Both the position numbers and the translations under genes were made by a program. The notes beneath the pieces are model-generated. The model was not told the origin of the DNA. It ran no database searches and worked only from the letters and a program-made list of their open reading frames with translations. Source: Tritonibacter multivorans (GTDB lineage Bacteria > Pseudomonadota > Alphaproteobacteria > Rhodobacterales > Rhodobacteraceae). Taken from it: a stretch of DNA of 64,000 nucleotides. Positions 1 to 8,115 of this stretch are shown in pieces. Each line of letters opens with the position of its first letter. Position 1 is the stretch's first letter. Location: NCBI RefSeq assembly GCF_001458415.1, contig NZ_CYSD01000039.1:1-64000 (forward strand). The letters are read 5' to 3'.

Positions 1-356
1 GGCGTAAGCTGATGGCTGAACTGCCGGGTATTTTGAATTGGGCTGTAAAGGGTTGCATGGAGTGGCAGAAGCAGGGCTTGAACCCACCCAAGATCGTACT
101 GGACCAAGTCGCGGCCTATAAGACCAGCATGGACAGCGTGAGCCAGTTCGTTGATCAGGAATGCGAGATCGACACGGACGCTAAGTTCGGGGCCTCCAAG
201 CTGTACGAGGAGTACCGTGGCTGGTGCCAGGCCATGGGTAACAAGCCGCAGTCGACGACTTCCTTCAAACGGTCGTTGGAGAAGTTGCCTGGCGTCTACC
301 AGAACCGGGCCTCTAGCGGGATGCAATGGCACGGCATCCGGCCCGCCTTGGGCTGA
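1..356 (+). CDS. Phage/plasmid primase-helicase (P4/D5 family), C-terminal part
   Basis: The reading frame is open from the left edge (first full codon at position 3) and ends at 354-356, so only about the last 117 residues are seen. The start of the visible part, RKLMAELPGILNWAVKGC followed by W and a GL-PP-IV segment, matches the C-terminal region of P4/D5-type primase-helicases carried by satellite phages, plasmids and genomic islands. The last 60 residues (LYEEYRGWCQAMGNKPQS) fit the small winged-helix-like tail of that family. The catalytic helicase and primase domains would lie outside the window. It marks the end of a mobile element; a fragment of a P4-type integrase lies 750 bases downstream. 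Family assignment rests on motif recognition only. Confidence 0.8.
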   Translation, partial: RKLMAELPGILNWAVKGCMEWQKQGLNPPKIVLDQVAAYKTSMDSVSQFVDQECEIDTDAKFGASKLYEEYRGWCQAMGNKPQSTTSFKRSLEKLPGVYQNRASSGMQWHGIRPALG

Positions 357-360
357 AGAT

Positions 361-460
361 GTAGGCAGTGCAGGCAGTGTAGCCGAAATCCTAAAGTCTC
401 TCTGGGTTTTGCTCTGGGGGACTTTTTCGGCAGGTCTACACTGCCTACACCCTCTACACT
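361..460. repeat. Iteron-like repeats and long hairpin after the primase
   Basis: GGCAGTG occurs twice in direct orientation (373-379 within GTAGGCAGTGCAGGCAGTGTAG-like sequence starting at 361). An 11-base arm AGGCAGTGTAG (372-382) is perfectly complemented by CTACACTGCCT (436-446). Inside, CCGAAA (383-388) can pair with the TTTTCGG at 424-430 and AAAGTC (393-398) with GACTTT at 420-425, giving an interrupted long stem. A further CTCTACACT follows at 452-460. It could be an origin-like iteron cluster, a terminator of the primase transcript, or both. Confidence 0.5.
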
Positions 461-1012
461 TTCTCTCATCACGAGAAGAGTGTATCCCACTCCCTCGCTG
501 AAGTGCGGTCGCATAGCCAAGCCGGAAAACGCTGGCATCAACCGATCTCCACGCGGGTCATGACACGTGCATGCGACTGCGACCCACTGACTCTCCGGCA
601 GTCGTCAACGCCGCACGCAGCGAGACCAAGCACCCGAGGTCACCAGCCAACACAGAGCTGAGCTATGTTGACGAGTTGAAAACCCCAATCTCGGGGCGGG
701 GCCATATACGGTATCCCTAGGGGGTGGGGTGGCACCTGCCCCGGGGGATCGCCAATCTCCGTGATCGACGCGGCAAGCCGTTACGCCCGGGCCGTTGTAC
801 ATACCGTTGTACAATCTGCGCCTGTTGACCGCGACAGCACAGGGCTGCTAGGCCTTGTTTTGCTGATGCAAGCTGCTGAGACGGTGCCTGCAACGGGAAT
901 GCAACCAAATCGCAGCCCCGATCAAACACGTCCTCAAACCGTGTGGGGGCACCATATTATCGTCCGAATATGCTACGATACGTCTCTTAATATCCTTATT
1001 TCTATTGAGAAT

Positions 1013-1031
1013 TTCGGATGTGGTGTCCGAA
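1013..1031. repeat. Short inverted repeat TTCGGA-N7-TCCGAA
   Basis: TTCGGA (1013-1018) and TCCGAA (1026-1031) form a perfect 6-base inverted repeat with a 7-base spacer, next to an AT-rich stretch and about 75 bases before the integrase fragment. The geometry suits a dimeric regulator or part of a recombination region. No function can be shown from sequence. Confidence 0.35.
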
Positions 1032-1103
1032 GTTGTCCGACGGCATCCTGCTGAATATCCGCCCGATCGGGGTAGGGCTCGGGCTGCGGGCAAGGTCGTT
1101 GTA

Positions 1104-1180
1104 ATGAGGTGCCCTCGGATTGCTGTTCTAAGCGATGCCAAAGTCCGTGCATTGAAACCGAAGGACAGACCCTACCAACA
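1104..1180 (+). pseudogene. P4-family tyrosine integrase, N-terminal fragment
   Basis: From the ATG at 1104 the frame encodes a short peptide containing LSDAKVRALKPKDRPY (residues 9-24). This is the typical start of the arm-type DNA-binding domain (DUF4102) of P4-like integrases, where the family normally continues with a GGGLYL-type segment. Here the match stops abruptly after the PY pair (about 1175) and the frame drifts on to 1307 without further similarity. No catalytic R-H-R-Y region is present. The fragment is therefore probably a decayed end of the element represented by the primase. Confidence is moderate because only about 17 residues carry the match. Confidence 0.6.
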
Positions 1181-1351
1181 AACCGCGAGACATATCCTGC
1201 GTAAGCAGAGCTCACGCACATGCGCTATATCCCGAAGCGATTCAGTGCCTGAGCCCAAAGTGCGACGTGCCGTTCCGGACTTTTCGTGGATTCTTCAGGA
1301 TGCGTGATGTGGTGTGCGGGGCTGGTGGGATTGGGCTGGATGCACCTGTGG

Positions 1352-1822
1352 TTAGGCGCTGGAAGCTGTTTTCGCCAATCTGTCCAGTTCAGACTGATAA
1401 CTTCGCAACTCTTCGAGCAGGCCTTCGCCAGGGGCGCCTTTTGCTTTGATCTGTGCATTGAGACCATCAAGAACCGGCTGCGCTTTTTCAACAAGGGTTT
1501 CGCCTTGCTCTGTACATCGAACCAGCTTGACTTTGGAGTTGTCGGGGTTTCGCGATCGCTTGATGTGCCCGGCTTTCTCGAGCCGCGCGAGGCCGTTGCT
1601 GACATGGGGTTTCTGGAGCCCGCATTCATCGCAGATGTCCTGAGCACGGCAAGATTGCAGCCCAACCACAGCCCGCAAGATGCGCCAGTCCTGCCAATTC
1701 AACCCGGTTTGATCGTATACGATCTGGGAATAGAGCAGCATCAGCTTGTGAGAAAGGGAGTGAATGGCGGCAATCAAACCTTCGCCGGCCATTGGTTCTT
1801 GAATGTCATCCTGGGTCGCCAT
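1352..1822 (-). CDS. MarR family transcriptional regulator
   Basis: Winged-helix repressor of the MarR type, about 156 residues. The core LYSQIVYDQTGLNWQDWRIL leads into helix-turn-helix residues around QDICDECGLQKPHVSNGLARLEKAGHI-like sequence and a wing with R-PDNSKVK. I chose the ATG at 1822 because GGAGAG lies 10 bases before it; an in-frame ATG at 1840 would put translation almost on top of the operator palindrome. The gene is divergent from the TRAP transporter operon starting at 1936, and paired palindromes (1844-1864) lie between them, so it probably controls that operon and itself. The ligand is unknown. Confidence 0.85.
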   Translation of the reverse strand: MATQDDIQEPMAGEGLIAAIHSLSHKLMLLYSQIVYDQTGLNWQDWRILRAVVGLQSCRAQDICDECGLQKPHVSNGLARLEKAGHIKRSRNPDNSKVKLVRCTEQGETLVEKAQPVLDGLNAQIKAKGAPGEGLLEELRSYQSELDRLAKTASSA

Positions 1823-1843
1823 TCCCGACAATCTCTCCATGAT

Positions 1844-1864
1844 TTACATATGTAATTGACAATT
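1844..1864. promoter_or_regulatory. Probable MarR operator, two overlapping palindromes
   Basis: TTACATATGTAA (1844-1855) is a perfect 12-base palindrome and AATTGACAATT (1854-1864) is a perfect 11-base palindrome sharing its first two bases with the end of the first. AT-rich palindromes of this size between a divergent marR gene and its target are typical MarR operators. A TTGACA hexamer (1856-1861) is embedded on the plus strand, although no good -10 sits 17 bases on. Confidence 0.6.
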
Positions 1865-1935
1865 ATGCTGCCGAATTGCAAGCCTGTTGGGCAAGACAAA
1901 AGTGCGAACAGCACGAAAACGCAAGGGAGGAGCGC

Positions 1936-2925
1936 ATGCGTAGCATGTTGAAAGCGGCTTTGGCCGCGACAATGGTCATTGCGGCACCGGTGGTGGCGCA
2001 GGCTGAATCGGTTATTCGTGTCACATTGCAATTGCCAGAAACCCATTCGCTCGGGCAAAACTGGAACGCATTCAAGGACATCGTTGAAGCCAAATCAGGT
2101 GGCGCGTTGACAGTTCAGCTGTTTCCATCGGCGCAGCTTTTCAAGGACAAAGAGGTGCCAAGTGCCGTGGGATCTGGCGCGGTCGAGGCGGGTTCGGCGT
2201 TTCTTGGGCGTTTCACGGGCGCGGTTCCGGCCGTTGACGTGGTGAATCTGCCGTTCTTTTTCCGTGACGAAGCCCATTTGCGCGCCGCGGTGGCAACCGG
2301 ATCCCCGATGCGCAACATTTTGGATGCTGCCGTGCTCAAGGAAACAGGGGCTAAAGTCCTGTGGTGGCAAGCCTTTGGCCGCAATGTTTACCTGTCCAAT
2401 GGTACAGCGATCCGCACCCCGGCGGACCTGAACAATCAAAAAGTGCGGACCTATGGCAAGGTTCTTGGCTGGACGGTTGAGGCGCTTGGTGGCGCACCGA
2501 CCCTGATGTCCGGTTCCAAACAGTTTCTTGCCTATCAGCAGGGCGCTGTGGATGTGGGCATGACGGGGGCCTCTGCCGTGAAATCCCGCAAGCTGCATGA
2601 AGTCATGGATCATATGACCCTGTCTTATGACAGCGCCATCGAATTCGTGGCCGTCATGAACAACGACTTCTTCGAGGGGCTTTCGCCTGAAAATCAGCAG
2701 ATCGTGCTGGAGGCCGCCGCTGAAGTTGAACAGCAACTGCGCGACGCGATCTATGCGGAAGAAGACGCCATCATTGAAGAGATGCGCAGTACAATGACAG
2801 TTGTTGAATTGACCGAAGCAGAGCGTCAGCAGTGGGTTGATGCAACCGCCAGCGTCTCGCAGCGGTTCGTCGATGATGCAGGCGACACAGCCGCGCAAGT
2901 GGTTTCTGCCGTCTCTGGCATGTGA
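1936..2925 (+). CDS. TRAP transporter substrate-binding protein (DctP family)
   Basis: Periplasmic binding protein of a tripartite ATP-independent transporter, 329 residues, normal length for DctP. The ATG at 1936 follows GGGAGGAG and opens a signal peptide (MRSMLKAALAATMVIAAP, cleavage after VAQA). The mature part starts VIRVTLQLPETHSLGQNWNAF, as in DctP proteins, and contains the mid-protein KVRTYG segment where the ligand-contacting arginine usually sits. It is first in a three-gene operon with separate small and large permease genes. The ligand cannot be predicted; carboxylates or sulfonates are usual for the family. Probably repressed by the divergent MarR protein. Confidence 0.92.
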   Translation: MRSMLKAALAATMVIAAPVVAQAESVIRVTLQLPETHSLGQNWNAFKDIVEAKSGGALTVQLFPSAQLFKDKEVPSAVGSGAVEAGSAFLGRFTGAVPAVDVVNLPFFFRDEAHLRAAVATGSPMRNILDAAVLKETGAKVLWWQAFGRNVYLSNGTAIRTPADLNNQKVRTYGKVLGWTVEALGGAPTLMSGSKQFLAYQQGAVDVGMTGASAVKSRKLHEVMDHMTLSYDSAIEFVAVMNNDFFEGLSPENQQIVLEAAAEVEQQLRDAIYAEEDAIIEEMRSTMTVVELTEAERQQWVDATASVSQRFVDDAGDTAAQVVSAVSGM

Positions 2926-2945
2926 CCCTTTCAAATCATCTATTG

Positions 2946-2982
2946 GCAACCGGGGTGTGAAAGCCCGGTTGCTTCTTTCTCT
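2946..2982 (+). terminator. Intercistronic hairpin after dctP
   Basis: GCAACCGGG (2946-2954) and CCCGGTTGC (2964-2972) form a perfect 9-base stem with a 9-base loop, followed by TTCTTTCTCTT. It resembles a partial rho-independent terminator. Such elements in TRAP operons allow more binding protein than permease to be made. Confidence 0.65.
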
Positions 2983-2999
2983 TAGGATACGTCTCTCTC

Positions 3000-3515
3000 A
3001 TGCAAGCGCTGACCAATCTGGTTGACGGTCTCTCTGAATTCTTTGGCATCCTCGCGGGTTGGATGTTCTTTGCCGTCGGCATCTTCGTGGCTTACGAGGT
3101 TTTTATGCGCTATGCGCTCACCAGTCCGACGGTTTGGGTCGACGAGATCGCACGGATCTTTCAGGTCTGGGGCACCTTCGCCGCAACCGCCTATGTGCTG
3201 AAGCACCGCCAGCACATCATCATTGATCTGACCTTTCGCGATGTGCATTCGCTGCAACGTCGGATTGTCGAAACATTTTCCCTGCTGGTGATCGCCGTCT
3301 TTGGCTGTGTAGCTGCAAAATATGGCTGGGACATCTGGCTGAAGTCGACGCTCGCCGGACATACAACGGACAGCTATCTTGCTGTGCCCAAGACCTTTAC
3401 CCAGTCGGCGATCTGGGTCGGGTTTGGTCTGCTGGCCCTGCAGGCTTTTGTCGAAATCTACAAGGTGTGGACGGGGCAGGCAAACCTGCAACGCTCTGAA
3501 CTGGGGAGCCACTAA
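3000..3515 (+). CDS. TRAP transporter small permease (DctQ family)
   Basis: Small membrane subunit of the TRAP transporter, 171 residues with four predicted membrane spans, starting with the segment ILAGWMFFAVGIFVAYEVFM. The sequence RYALTSPTVWVDEIARIF is the conserved DctQ signature after the first helix pair. The stop at 3513-3515 is only three bases before the large permease gene, so the two are translationally linked. A weak AGGA lies 12 bases before the ATG. It anchors and couples the large subunit to the binding protein. Confidence 0.9.
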   Translation: MQALTNLVDGLSEFFGILAGWMFFAVGIFVAYEVFMRYALTSPTVWVDEIARIFQVWGTFAATAYVLKHRQHIIIDLTFRDVHSLQRRIVETFSLLVIAVFGCVAAKYGWDIWLKSTLAGHTTDSYLAVPKTFTQSAIWVGFGLLALQAFVEIYKVWTGQANLQRSELGSH

Positions 3516-3518
3516 TTC

Positions 3519-4790
3519 ATGGAATCCATTCTGATTATCGGTGCGCTGCTCGGCCTGTTGCTGCTGCGCGTGCCCGTTGCCTTTGCAATGGGGGCTTTGG
3601 GTGTGGTGCTGCTGTGGCTCAAGGGGTTTCCCCTGATTGCGGTGCCGCAGCGTCTGTTTGGGACGATGGACAGCTTTGAGCTGCTGGCTGTGCCCTTGTT
3701 CCTGTTGATGTCCAACGTCCTGCTGAAAGGCGGCGTGGGGCGGGACCTTTTTGCAAGTGTTCAGGCCTGGGTGGGCCATTGGCCGGGGGGCTTGGGCGTT
3801 GCGACGATCAAAAGCTGCACGCTGTTTTCCGCGATCTCAGGATCCTCCGTGGCCACGGCTGCCACCATCGGAACGGTAGCCATCCCCGAGATGGAAAAAC
3901 GCGGTTACGACCGCCCGTTCATTATGGGGCAACTCGCCGCCGGGGGGACGCTTGGCATCCTGATCCCGCCGTCCATTCCGCTGATCATCTATGGCGTGAT
4001 AACCGAGACCTCGATCCCAACCCTGTTCCTGGCCGGGATCGGTCCGGGGCTGTTCCTGGCCACGCTCTTTATCATCTATGCGATGTATTATTCGCGTGGG
4101 AAGGACAGCCTGAAGGTCGAACGCCTGCCGATGAACCAACGTCTGCTGGTGACGCTTTATGCCCTTCCGACCGTTGTTCTGGCGATCGCAATCATTGGGT
4201 CAATCTACGCGGGCATCGCGACGCCATCGGAAAGCGCAGGCGTCGGGTTTGTCATTGCGATGATCATGACCTTTGCCATGGGGCGGATGAATTTCACCAA
4301 GCTGCGCGATGCGGTGCATGACTCCCTTAAGACCACCGCGATGATTTTCATCATCGTTGCCGGGGCCAAGGTCTTTTCCTATGCCATCACCCTGTATTTG
4401 ATCCCGCAGTCTATCAGCAGCTTCCTGACGGAGAATATCTCTGACCCGACCCTGTTCATTTTTGCCGTAGGGCTTGTGCTGCTGATCATCGGCTTCTTCC
4501 TCGAAGCGCTTTCGATGATGCTGATCATGGTCCCCGTGCTGTTCCCGGCATTGCAGGTGATGGGGATTGATCCGATCTGGTTTGGGATTTTCTTTGTGGT
4601 GCTGATCGAAACGGCGCTTATCACGCCGCCGGTGGGGTTGAACCTGTTTGTGATCCAAGCGGTTGGCAAGGCGCGTTTGGAAGAGGTGATTAAAGGTGCG
4701 ATCCCCTTCGCGCTTATTATGCTGTCGACGGCGGTTCTGCTGTGGTTCTGGCAGGATCTCGCGCTGTACATTCCCTACAAGCTGTTCTGA
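3519..4790 (+). CDS. TRAP transporter large permease (DctM family)
   Basis: Large membrane subunit of the TRAP transporter, 423 residues, about 12 hydrophobic spans, standard length for DctM. The motif AAGGTLGILIPPSIPLIIYG (around residue 145) is the family hallmark, with a related GxNLFVIQ segment near the C-terminus. It forms the sodium-driven translocation channel with the small permease. Last gene of the operon; a strong terminator follows at 4798. Confidence 0.93.
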   Translation: MESILIIGALLGLLLLRVPVAFAMGALGVVLLWLKGFPLIAVPQRLFGTMDSFELLAVPLFLLMSNVLLKGGVGRDLFASVQAWVGHWPGGLGVATIKSCTLFSAISGSSVATAATIGTVAIPEMEKRGYDRPFIMGQLAAGGTLGILIPPSIPLIIYGVITETSIPTLFLAGIGPGLFLATLFIIYAMYYSRGKDSLKVERLPMNQRLLVTLYALPTVVLAIAIIGSIYAGIATPSESAGVGFVIAMIMTFAMGRMNFTKLRDAVHDSLKTTAMIFIIVAGAKVFSYAITLYLIPQSISSFLTENISDPTLFIFAVGLVLLIIGFFLEALSMMLIMVPVLFPALQVMGIDPIWFGIFFVVLIETALITPPVGLNLFVIQAVGKARLEEVIKGAIPFALIMLSTAVLLWFWQDLALYIPYKLF

Positions 4791-4797
4791 GATCAAC

Positions 4798-4850
4798 AAA
4801 TGGGAGGGGTATCCAGTGTCTTTGGCGCCTGGGCCCCTCCCATTTTCTTT
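4798..4850 (+). terminator. Rho-independent terminator of the first TRAP operon
   Basis: AAATGGGAGGGG (4798-4809) and CCCCTCCCATTT (4834-4845) form a perfect 12-base stem with a 24-base loop, running directly into TTTTCTTTTT. Confidence 0.85.
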
Positions 4851-5245
4851 TTGCGCGACCACGACCCGGCCCTGTGACTGGTGAAGGCTAATCCCGCTTG
4901 TCCCGGCGCAGACTGGCGGGGGCGCTTGTTTCTGAAAGCCACTGGCCTTGAGCCCAATGCCCCGGCTGTTCCATTGCAGGCGCAAGCGGTGCGTCGCGTG
5001 ATTTGTGCGTTGAGGTTCTGGCCGAGTCACCCTTTTGGGGGATTTGCTAGGCGTTGTTGCGCCATTGGAATTTGTGGCCTTTGCAAGCTGTGATTGTCGC
5101 ATTTCCAAGGAAGGTCTCGCCTTTAGATTACCAAAAGTGACCAAATTCCCTGAGCTTTCACCCTTTTGTGCGCCCAGCTTCGTGCGTAATTTGCGAACAC
5201 TTTGTTAAGTTAGGTTAAAATGTTTCGGATCTGGGGAGTGTGGGA
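4851..5245. other. Intergenic region before the RTX/Hint gene
   Basis: About 395 bases without a credible gene; a 70-codon frame at 4881-5093 has no recognisable product. The last 100 bases are AT-rich (TTTGTTAAGTTAGGTTAAAATG region, 5200-5221) and presumably contain the promoter of the downstream gene, but I cannot assign clear -35/-10 hexamers. Confidence 0.4.
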
Positions 5246-7132
5246 ATGTCGACTGTAAACGGCACCGGTGGCGATGATGTATTTGCCGGAACCAATGATC
5301 CAGATACGCTGAACGGTCTGGGCGGAAATGACAGAATATCCGGTGAGGGTGGCAACGACTCCGTTACAGGTGGCAGCGGCAATGACACCCTGTTCGGCGA
5401 TGCCGGTGACGGAACCGCGCTGGGGGTAGATGCGTCGCCGCTGACGCTGGATATCGACAATCTGGTTTCAGACAGCTCTAGCGGCAACAACAACGCCCAG
5501 GTCGGTGACATTGCTGTCTATTCCAATGTGGCAACGCTGGAGGATGGCACGCCGATTTCCGCGCGCCTTGTGCTGACCGATGTGTCCGACAATGACCTGA
5601 CGGTGGATCTGTCTGGCGGGGCAGGGTTTGAAATCCTGCTCAATGGGGATTTCGACAGCAACGATGTGGGCGCAACGGCGAGCTTCCGGCTCGAGTTTTT
5701 TGACCCGGTCACGGGAGAAAACATTGCGCTCAATTCCACCGCAACCTGGAACGATCTGGATCGCAACCGCCCGGGCGATCAGGAGTCTGTCACCATTGAC
5801 TCCGGCAGCTTCAACTCTTTTGCCACCGCAGCGGATACGTCCCTGAGTGTCAGCACCTCTGGCGGGCAGGTTACCGCAGCCGGGACCGAAGCCAACAACC
5901 CCAGCGATCAGGATGCCTGGTTCTCTGCTGATTTTGAGAACCGTGAGTTTATTGAATTCACGCTGGAGACTCGCAGTACCCAGTCTGGCTTTTCGCTGTC
6001 GGGCGATCTGATTGATGACCCCGATGTGACGCCCTTTGTCGAAGGCAATGATACGATTGACGGTGGCTCGGGCAATGATGAGATCTTTGGTCAGGGGGGT
6101 AATGACAGTCTGTTGGGCCAGTCCGGGGATGACACCCTTGAAGGCGGCGCGGGCAATGACACGCTGAAGGGTGGCGCGGATGATGATGTGCTGGATGCCG
6201 GCGATGGCACCGATAACCTGCGGGGTGGCAGCGGCAATGACACGCTTTTTGGCGGCGGCGACAACGACAATTTGATCGGGGGTGACGATCAGGATGTTAT
6301 CATTATCAACCAGCTCGGCTCCAGCGGGGTGAATAACACCACAGTTGATGGCAGCGCGGGCGGGATCGATTTCGACACGCTGGATATTACGCCGCTACTG
6401 GACGAAGGCTGGTCCGTAACCAACGTCGTGAAGAACCCGGAGAACAACGGAGAACCCGGCTTCAATGGTCAGATCCAGCTCCAGTGGGGCAGCGAGAACG
6501 CCAATATCAACTTCTCGGATATTGAAAAGCTGATCCTCTGCTTTACGCCCGGAACGCGTATCGCGACCCCTTTTGGCGCGCGTCTGGTGGAGCACCTGCG
6601 CCCCGGTGACAAGGTGCAGACCCGCGACAATGGCATTCAGGAAATCCGCTGGGCGGGGCGGCGGGATCTTGATGTGGTGGATCTGACCAAGACGCCAAAC
6701 TTTCAGCCGGTGCTGATCCGTCAGGGGGCGCTTGGCGATGGGATGCCCGATCGCGACGTGCTGGTCAGCCCGAACCACCGGATGCTGATCGCCAATGATC
6801 TGGCCGAGGTCCTGTTCGGAGAGCCCGAGGTTCTGGTGGCGGCGAAATTCCTCACCGGTCTTTCCGGGGTTTCGCAAATCCGCGCCAATGCGGTGAGCTA
6901 TATTCACCTGATGTTTGATCGCCATGAGGTGCTCTGGGCGGATGCGGTCTGGTCTGAAAGCTTCCAGCCGGGGGATTATTCCCTGCGCGGCGTTGGCGAC
7001 AGCAGCCGAGAAGAGATCTTTGGGCTCTTTCCCGAGCTTGCCACTCCAAAGGGGCTGGCGGATTACCAATCGGCCCGACTTTCGTTGAAAGCGCATGAGG
7101 CACGGCTGCTGCTCGCTGAAGGTTTCAATTAA
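5246..7132 (+). CDS. RTX calcium-binding protein with C-terminal Hint domain
   Basis: A 628-residue protein beginning MSTVNGTGGDDVFAGTNDPD. Nonapeptide RTX repeats of the GGxGNDxL type occur at residues 18-50 and again at about 265-351; these bind calcium and usually mark type I secretion. Between them is a beta-rich unassigned segment. From C432 (LCFTPGTRIATPFG) the sequence is a Hint domain of the roseobacter Hint_2 type, including LVEHLRPGDKVQT and VSPNHRML, with the Cys as potential autoprocessing nucleophile. No Sec signal peptide is seen. GGGGAG 8 bases before the ATG at 5246 decides the start over a GTG at 5240. It stands alone. Function is unknown; surface or secreted adhesin-like roles are guesses. 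Confidence 0.85.
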   Translation: MSTVNGTGGDDVFAGTNDPDTLNGLGGNDRISGEGGNDSVTGGSGNDTLFGDAGDGTALGVDASPLTLDIDNLVSDSSSGNNNAQVGDIAVYSNVATLEDGTPISARLVLTDVSDNDLTVDLSGGAGFEILLNGDFDSNDVGATASFRLEFFDPVTGENIALNSTATWNDLDRNRPGDQESVTIDSGSFNSFATAADTSLSVSTSGGQVTAAGTEANNPSDQDAWFSADFENREFIEFTLETRSTQSGFSLSGDLIDDPDVTPFVEGNDTIDGGSGNDEIFGQGGNDSLLGQSGDDTLEGGAGNDTLKGGADDDVLDAGDGTDNLRGGSGNDTLFGGGDNDNLIGGDDQDVIIINQLGSSGVNNTTVDGSAGGIDFDTLDITPLLDEGWSVTNVVKNPENNGEPGFNGQIQLQWGSENANINFSDIEKLILCFTPGTRIATPFGARLVEHLRPGDKVQTRDNGIQEIRWAGRRDLDVVDLTKTPNFQPVLIRQGALGDGMPDRDVLVSPNHRMLIANDLAEVLFGEPEVLVAAKFLTGLSGVSQIRANAVSYIHLMFDRHEVLWADAVWSESFQPGDYSLRGVGDSSREEIFGLFPELATPKGLADYQSARLSLKAHEARLLLAEGFN

Positions 7133-7247
7133 CCGGCGACAGCTCAGTCCGCACCCTGCGTGCCAAATGCCCCAGATCAGAGTGCCGGTGATTTTGCTTT
7201 TTTGTTGCCGAGTGCCGGGTCATGCCGGACCAAGGTCCATGCCTGCG

Positions 7248-8009
7248 TTATTCAAACAGGGCCGCGCTGAGTTTTTCGGCTGCGGAGAGCAAAATGTCTT
7301 TACGCTCTATCGCTTCGGTCAGGGACACGCGCTGGGATGGGCCGTGGTAGGCGAGGCTGGCGATGTAGCGGCCGTGGGGGTCCAGAACGGGCACCGCAAT
7401 TGCCACCATGCCTTCCAGGAATTCTTCCCGGTCCACGGAATAGCCCTGCTTGCGGATCTTGGTCAACTCCGCCAGCAGATCCTCCGGGGTCACGATGGTG
7501 AAAGGGGTTTTCCTGTCCAAAGTGAGCGAGGCAACAAGGGTGTCGCGTTTCTTGGGGGCAAGGCTGGCGAGAAAGGTTTTGCCGCTTGCGGTGCAGTGAA
7601 ACGGCACGCTTGTCCCAATCGGCAGCTGGATGCGAAACGGCCAGTCGGTTTCGACCCGGTCGAGGTAATGCATCCCAGCGTTGCCGGGGGCGGCGTAGTT
7701 CACGGTTTCGCCAACCCGGTCTGACACTTGCCGCAGAATTTGGTGGCGCGCCACGTGATCGCGGGAGTTGTACAGCAGGCCAGACCCCAGTTCCCGCAGG
7801 CGCCGGGCGACCTGGTATTTCTTGGCATTGCCGGGACGGGTCAGAAAGCCGCTTTCTTCAAGGGTCACGCACAGTCTGTGGACCGTCTGCTTTGGGAGAC
7901 CAAGCTGTTCATTGATCTGGGTCGCCGTCATCGGCTGCTCACTTCTGCCCAGAATTTCCAGGATCAGAAGCGTGCGCAGATTGGTCGGAATGCGTTCAGA
8001 ATCCTGCAA
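7248..8009 (-). CDS. IclR family transcriptional regulator
   Basis: Regulator of 253 residues, normal IclR length. The N-terminal winged helix (LLILEILGRSEQPMTATQIN, then LPKQTVHRLCVTLEESGFL) is followed by the effector domain with HCTASGKTFLASL and a C-terminal PVLDPHGRYIASLAYHGP segment. It is divergent from the sulfonate operon, with inverted repeats at 8027-8041 and 8078-8092 between them, so it probably senses the substrate or an intermediate of that operon. IclR regulators also accompany described DHPS clusters (HpsR), which supports the role but does not prove it. Confidence 0.88.
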   Translation of the reverse strand: MQDSERIPTNLRTLLILEILGRSEQPMTATQINEQLGLPKQTVHRLCVTLEESGFLTRPGNAKKYQVARRLRELGSGLLYNSRDHVARHQILRQVSDRVGETVNYAAPGNAGMHYLDRVETDWPFRIQLPIGTSVPFHCTASGKTFLASLAPKKRDTLVASLTLDRKTPFTIVTPEDLLAELTKIRKQGYSVDREEFLEGMVAIAVPVLDPHGRYIASLAYHGPSQRVSLTEAIERKDILLSAAEKLSAALFE

Positions 8010-8026
8010 AGACGCCTCTTCGAAAA

Positions 8027-8092
8027 AAAATGGTGCATTTTCAGGGAATCAATGTACCCTCTATTTTCAATAAAAACGAGACCAAAAGTCTC
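8027..8092. promoter_or_regulatory. Operator candidates in the iclR/sulfonate-operon divergent region
   Basis: AAAATG-GTG-CATTTT (8027-8041) is a perfect 6-3-6 inverted repeat. GAGAC-CAAAA-GTCTC (8078-8092) is a 5-5-5 inverted repeat flanked by A and T runs that extend the symmetry. The whole 106-base divergent region is AT-rich compared with the surrounding genes. The likely binding protein is the IclR regulator. Confidence 0.5.
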
Positions 8093-8115
8093 ATTTTTTG
8101 ATATTTAGGGGAGCC

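Larger units (their letters stand above)
357..1351. other. Non-coding mobile-element end
   Basis: About 1 kb between the primase and the MarR gene holds no convincing complete gene. It contains short repeats of the GGCAGTG type just after the primase (361-460), an AT-rich patch near 955-1010, an inverted repeat at 1013-1031 and the integrase fragment at 1104-1180. Several open frames of 60-100 codons occur on both strands, but none has a recognisable product or good ribosome binding site. No tRNA gene or tRNA 3' end that could serve as attachment site was seen. Confidence 0.6.

Noticed and set aside
761-1054. Open frames of 60-100 codons in the mobile-element end
   Set aside because: Frames overlap on both strands and carry no family signal; only the integrase fragment at 1104 has one.
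1180-1300. Possible tRNA 3' end as attachment site next to the integrase fragment
   Set aside because: No T-loop sequence or acceptor stem could be found there.
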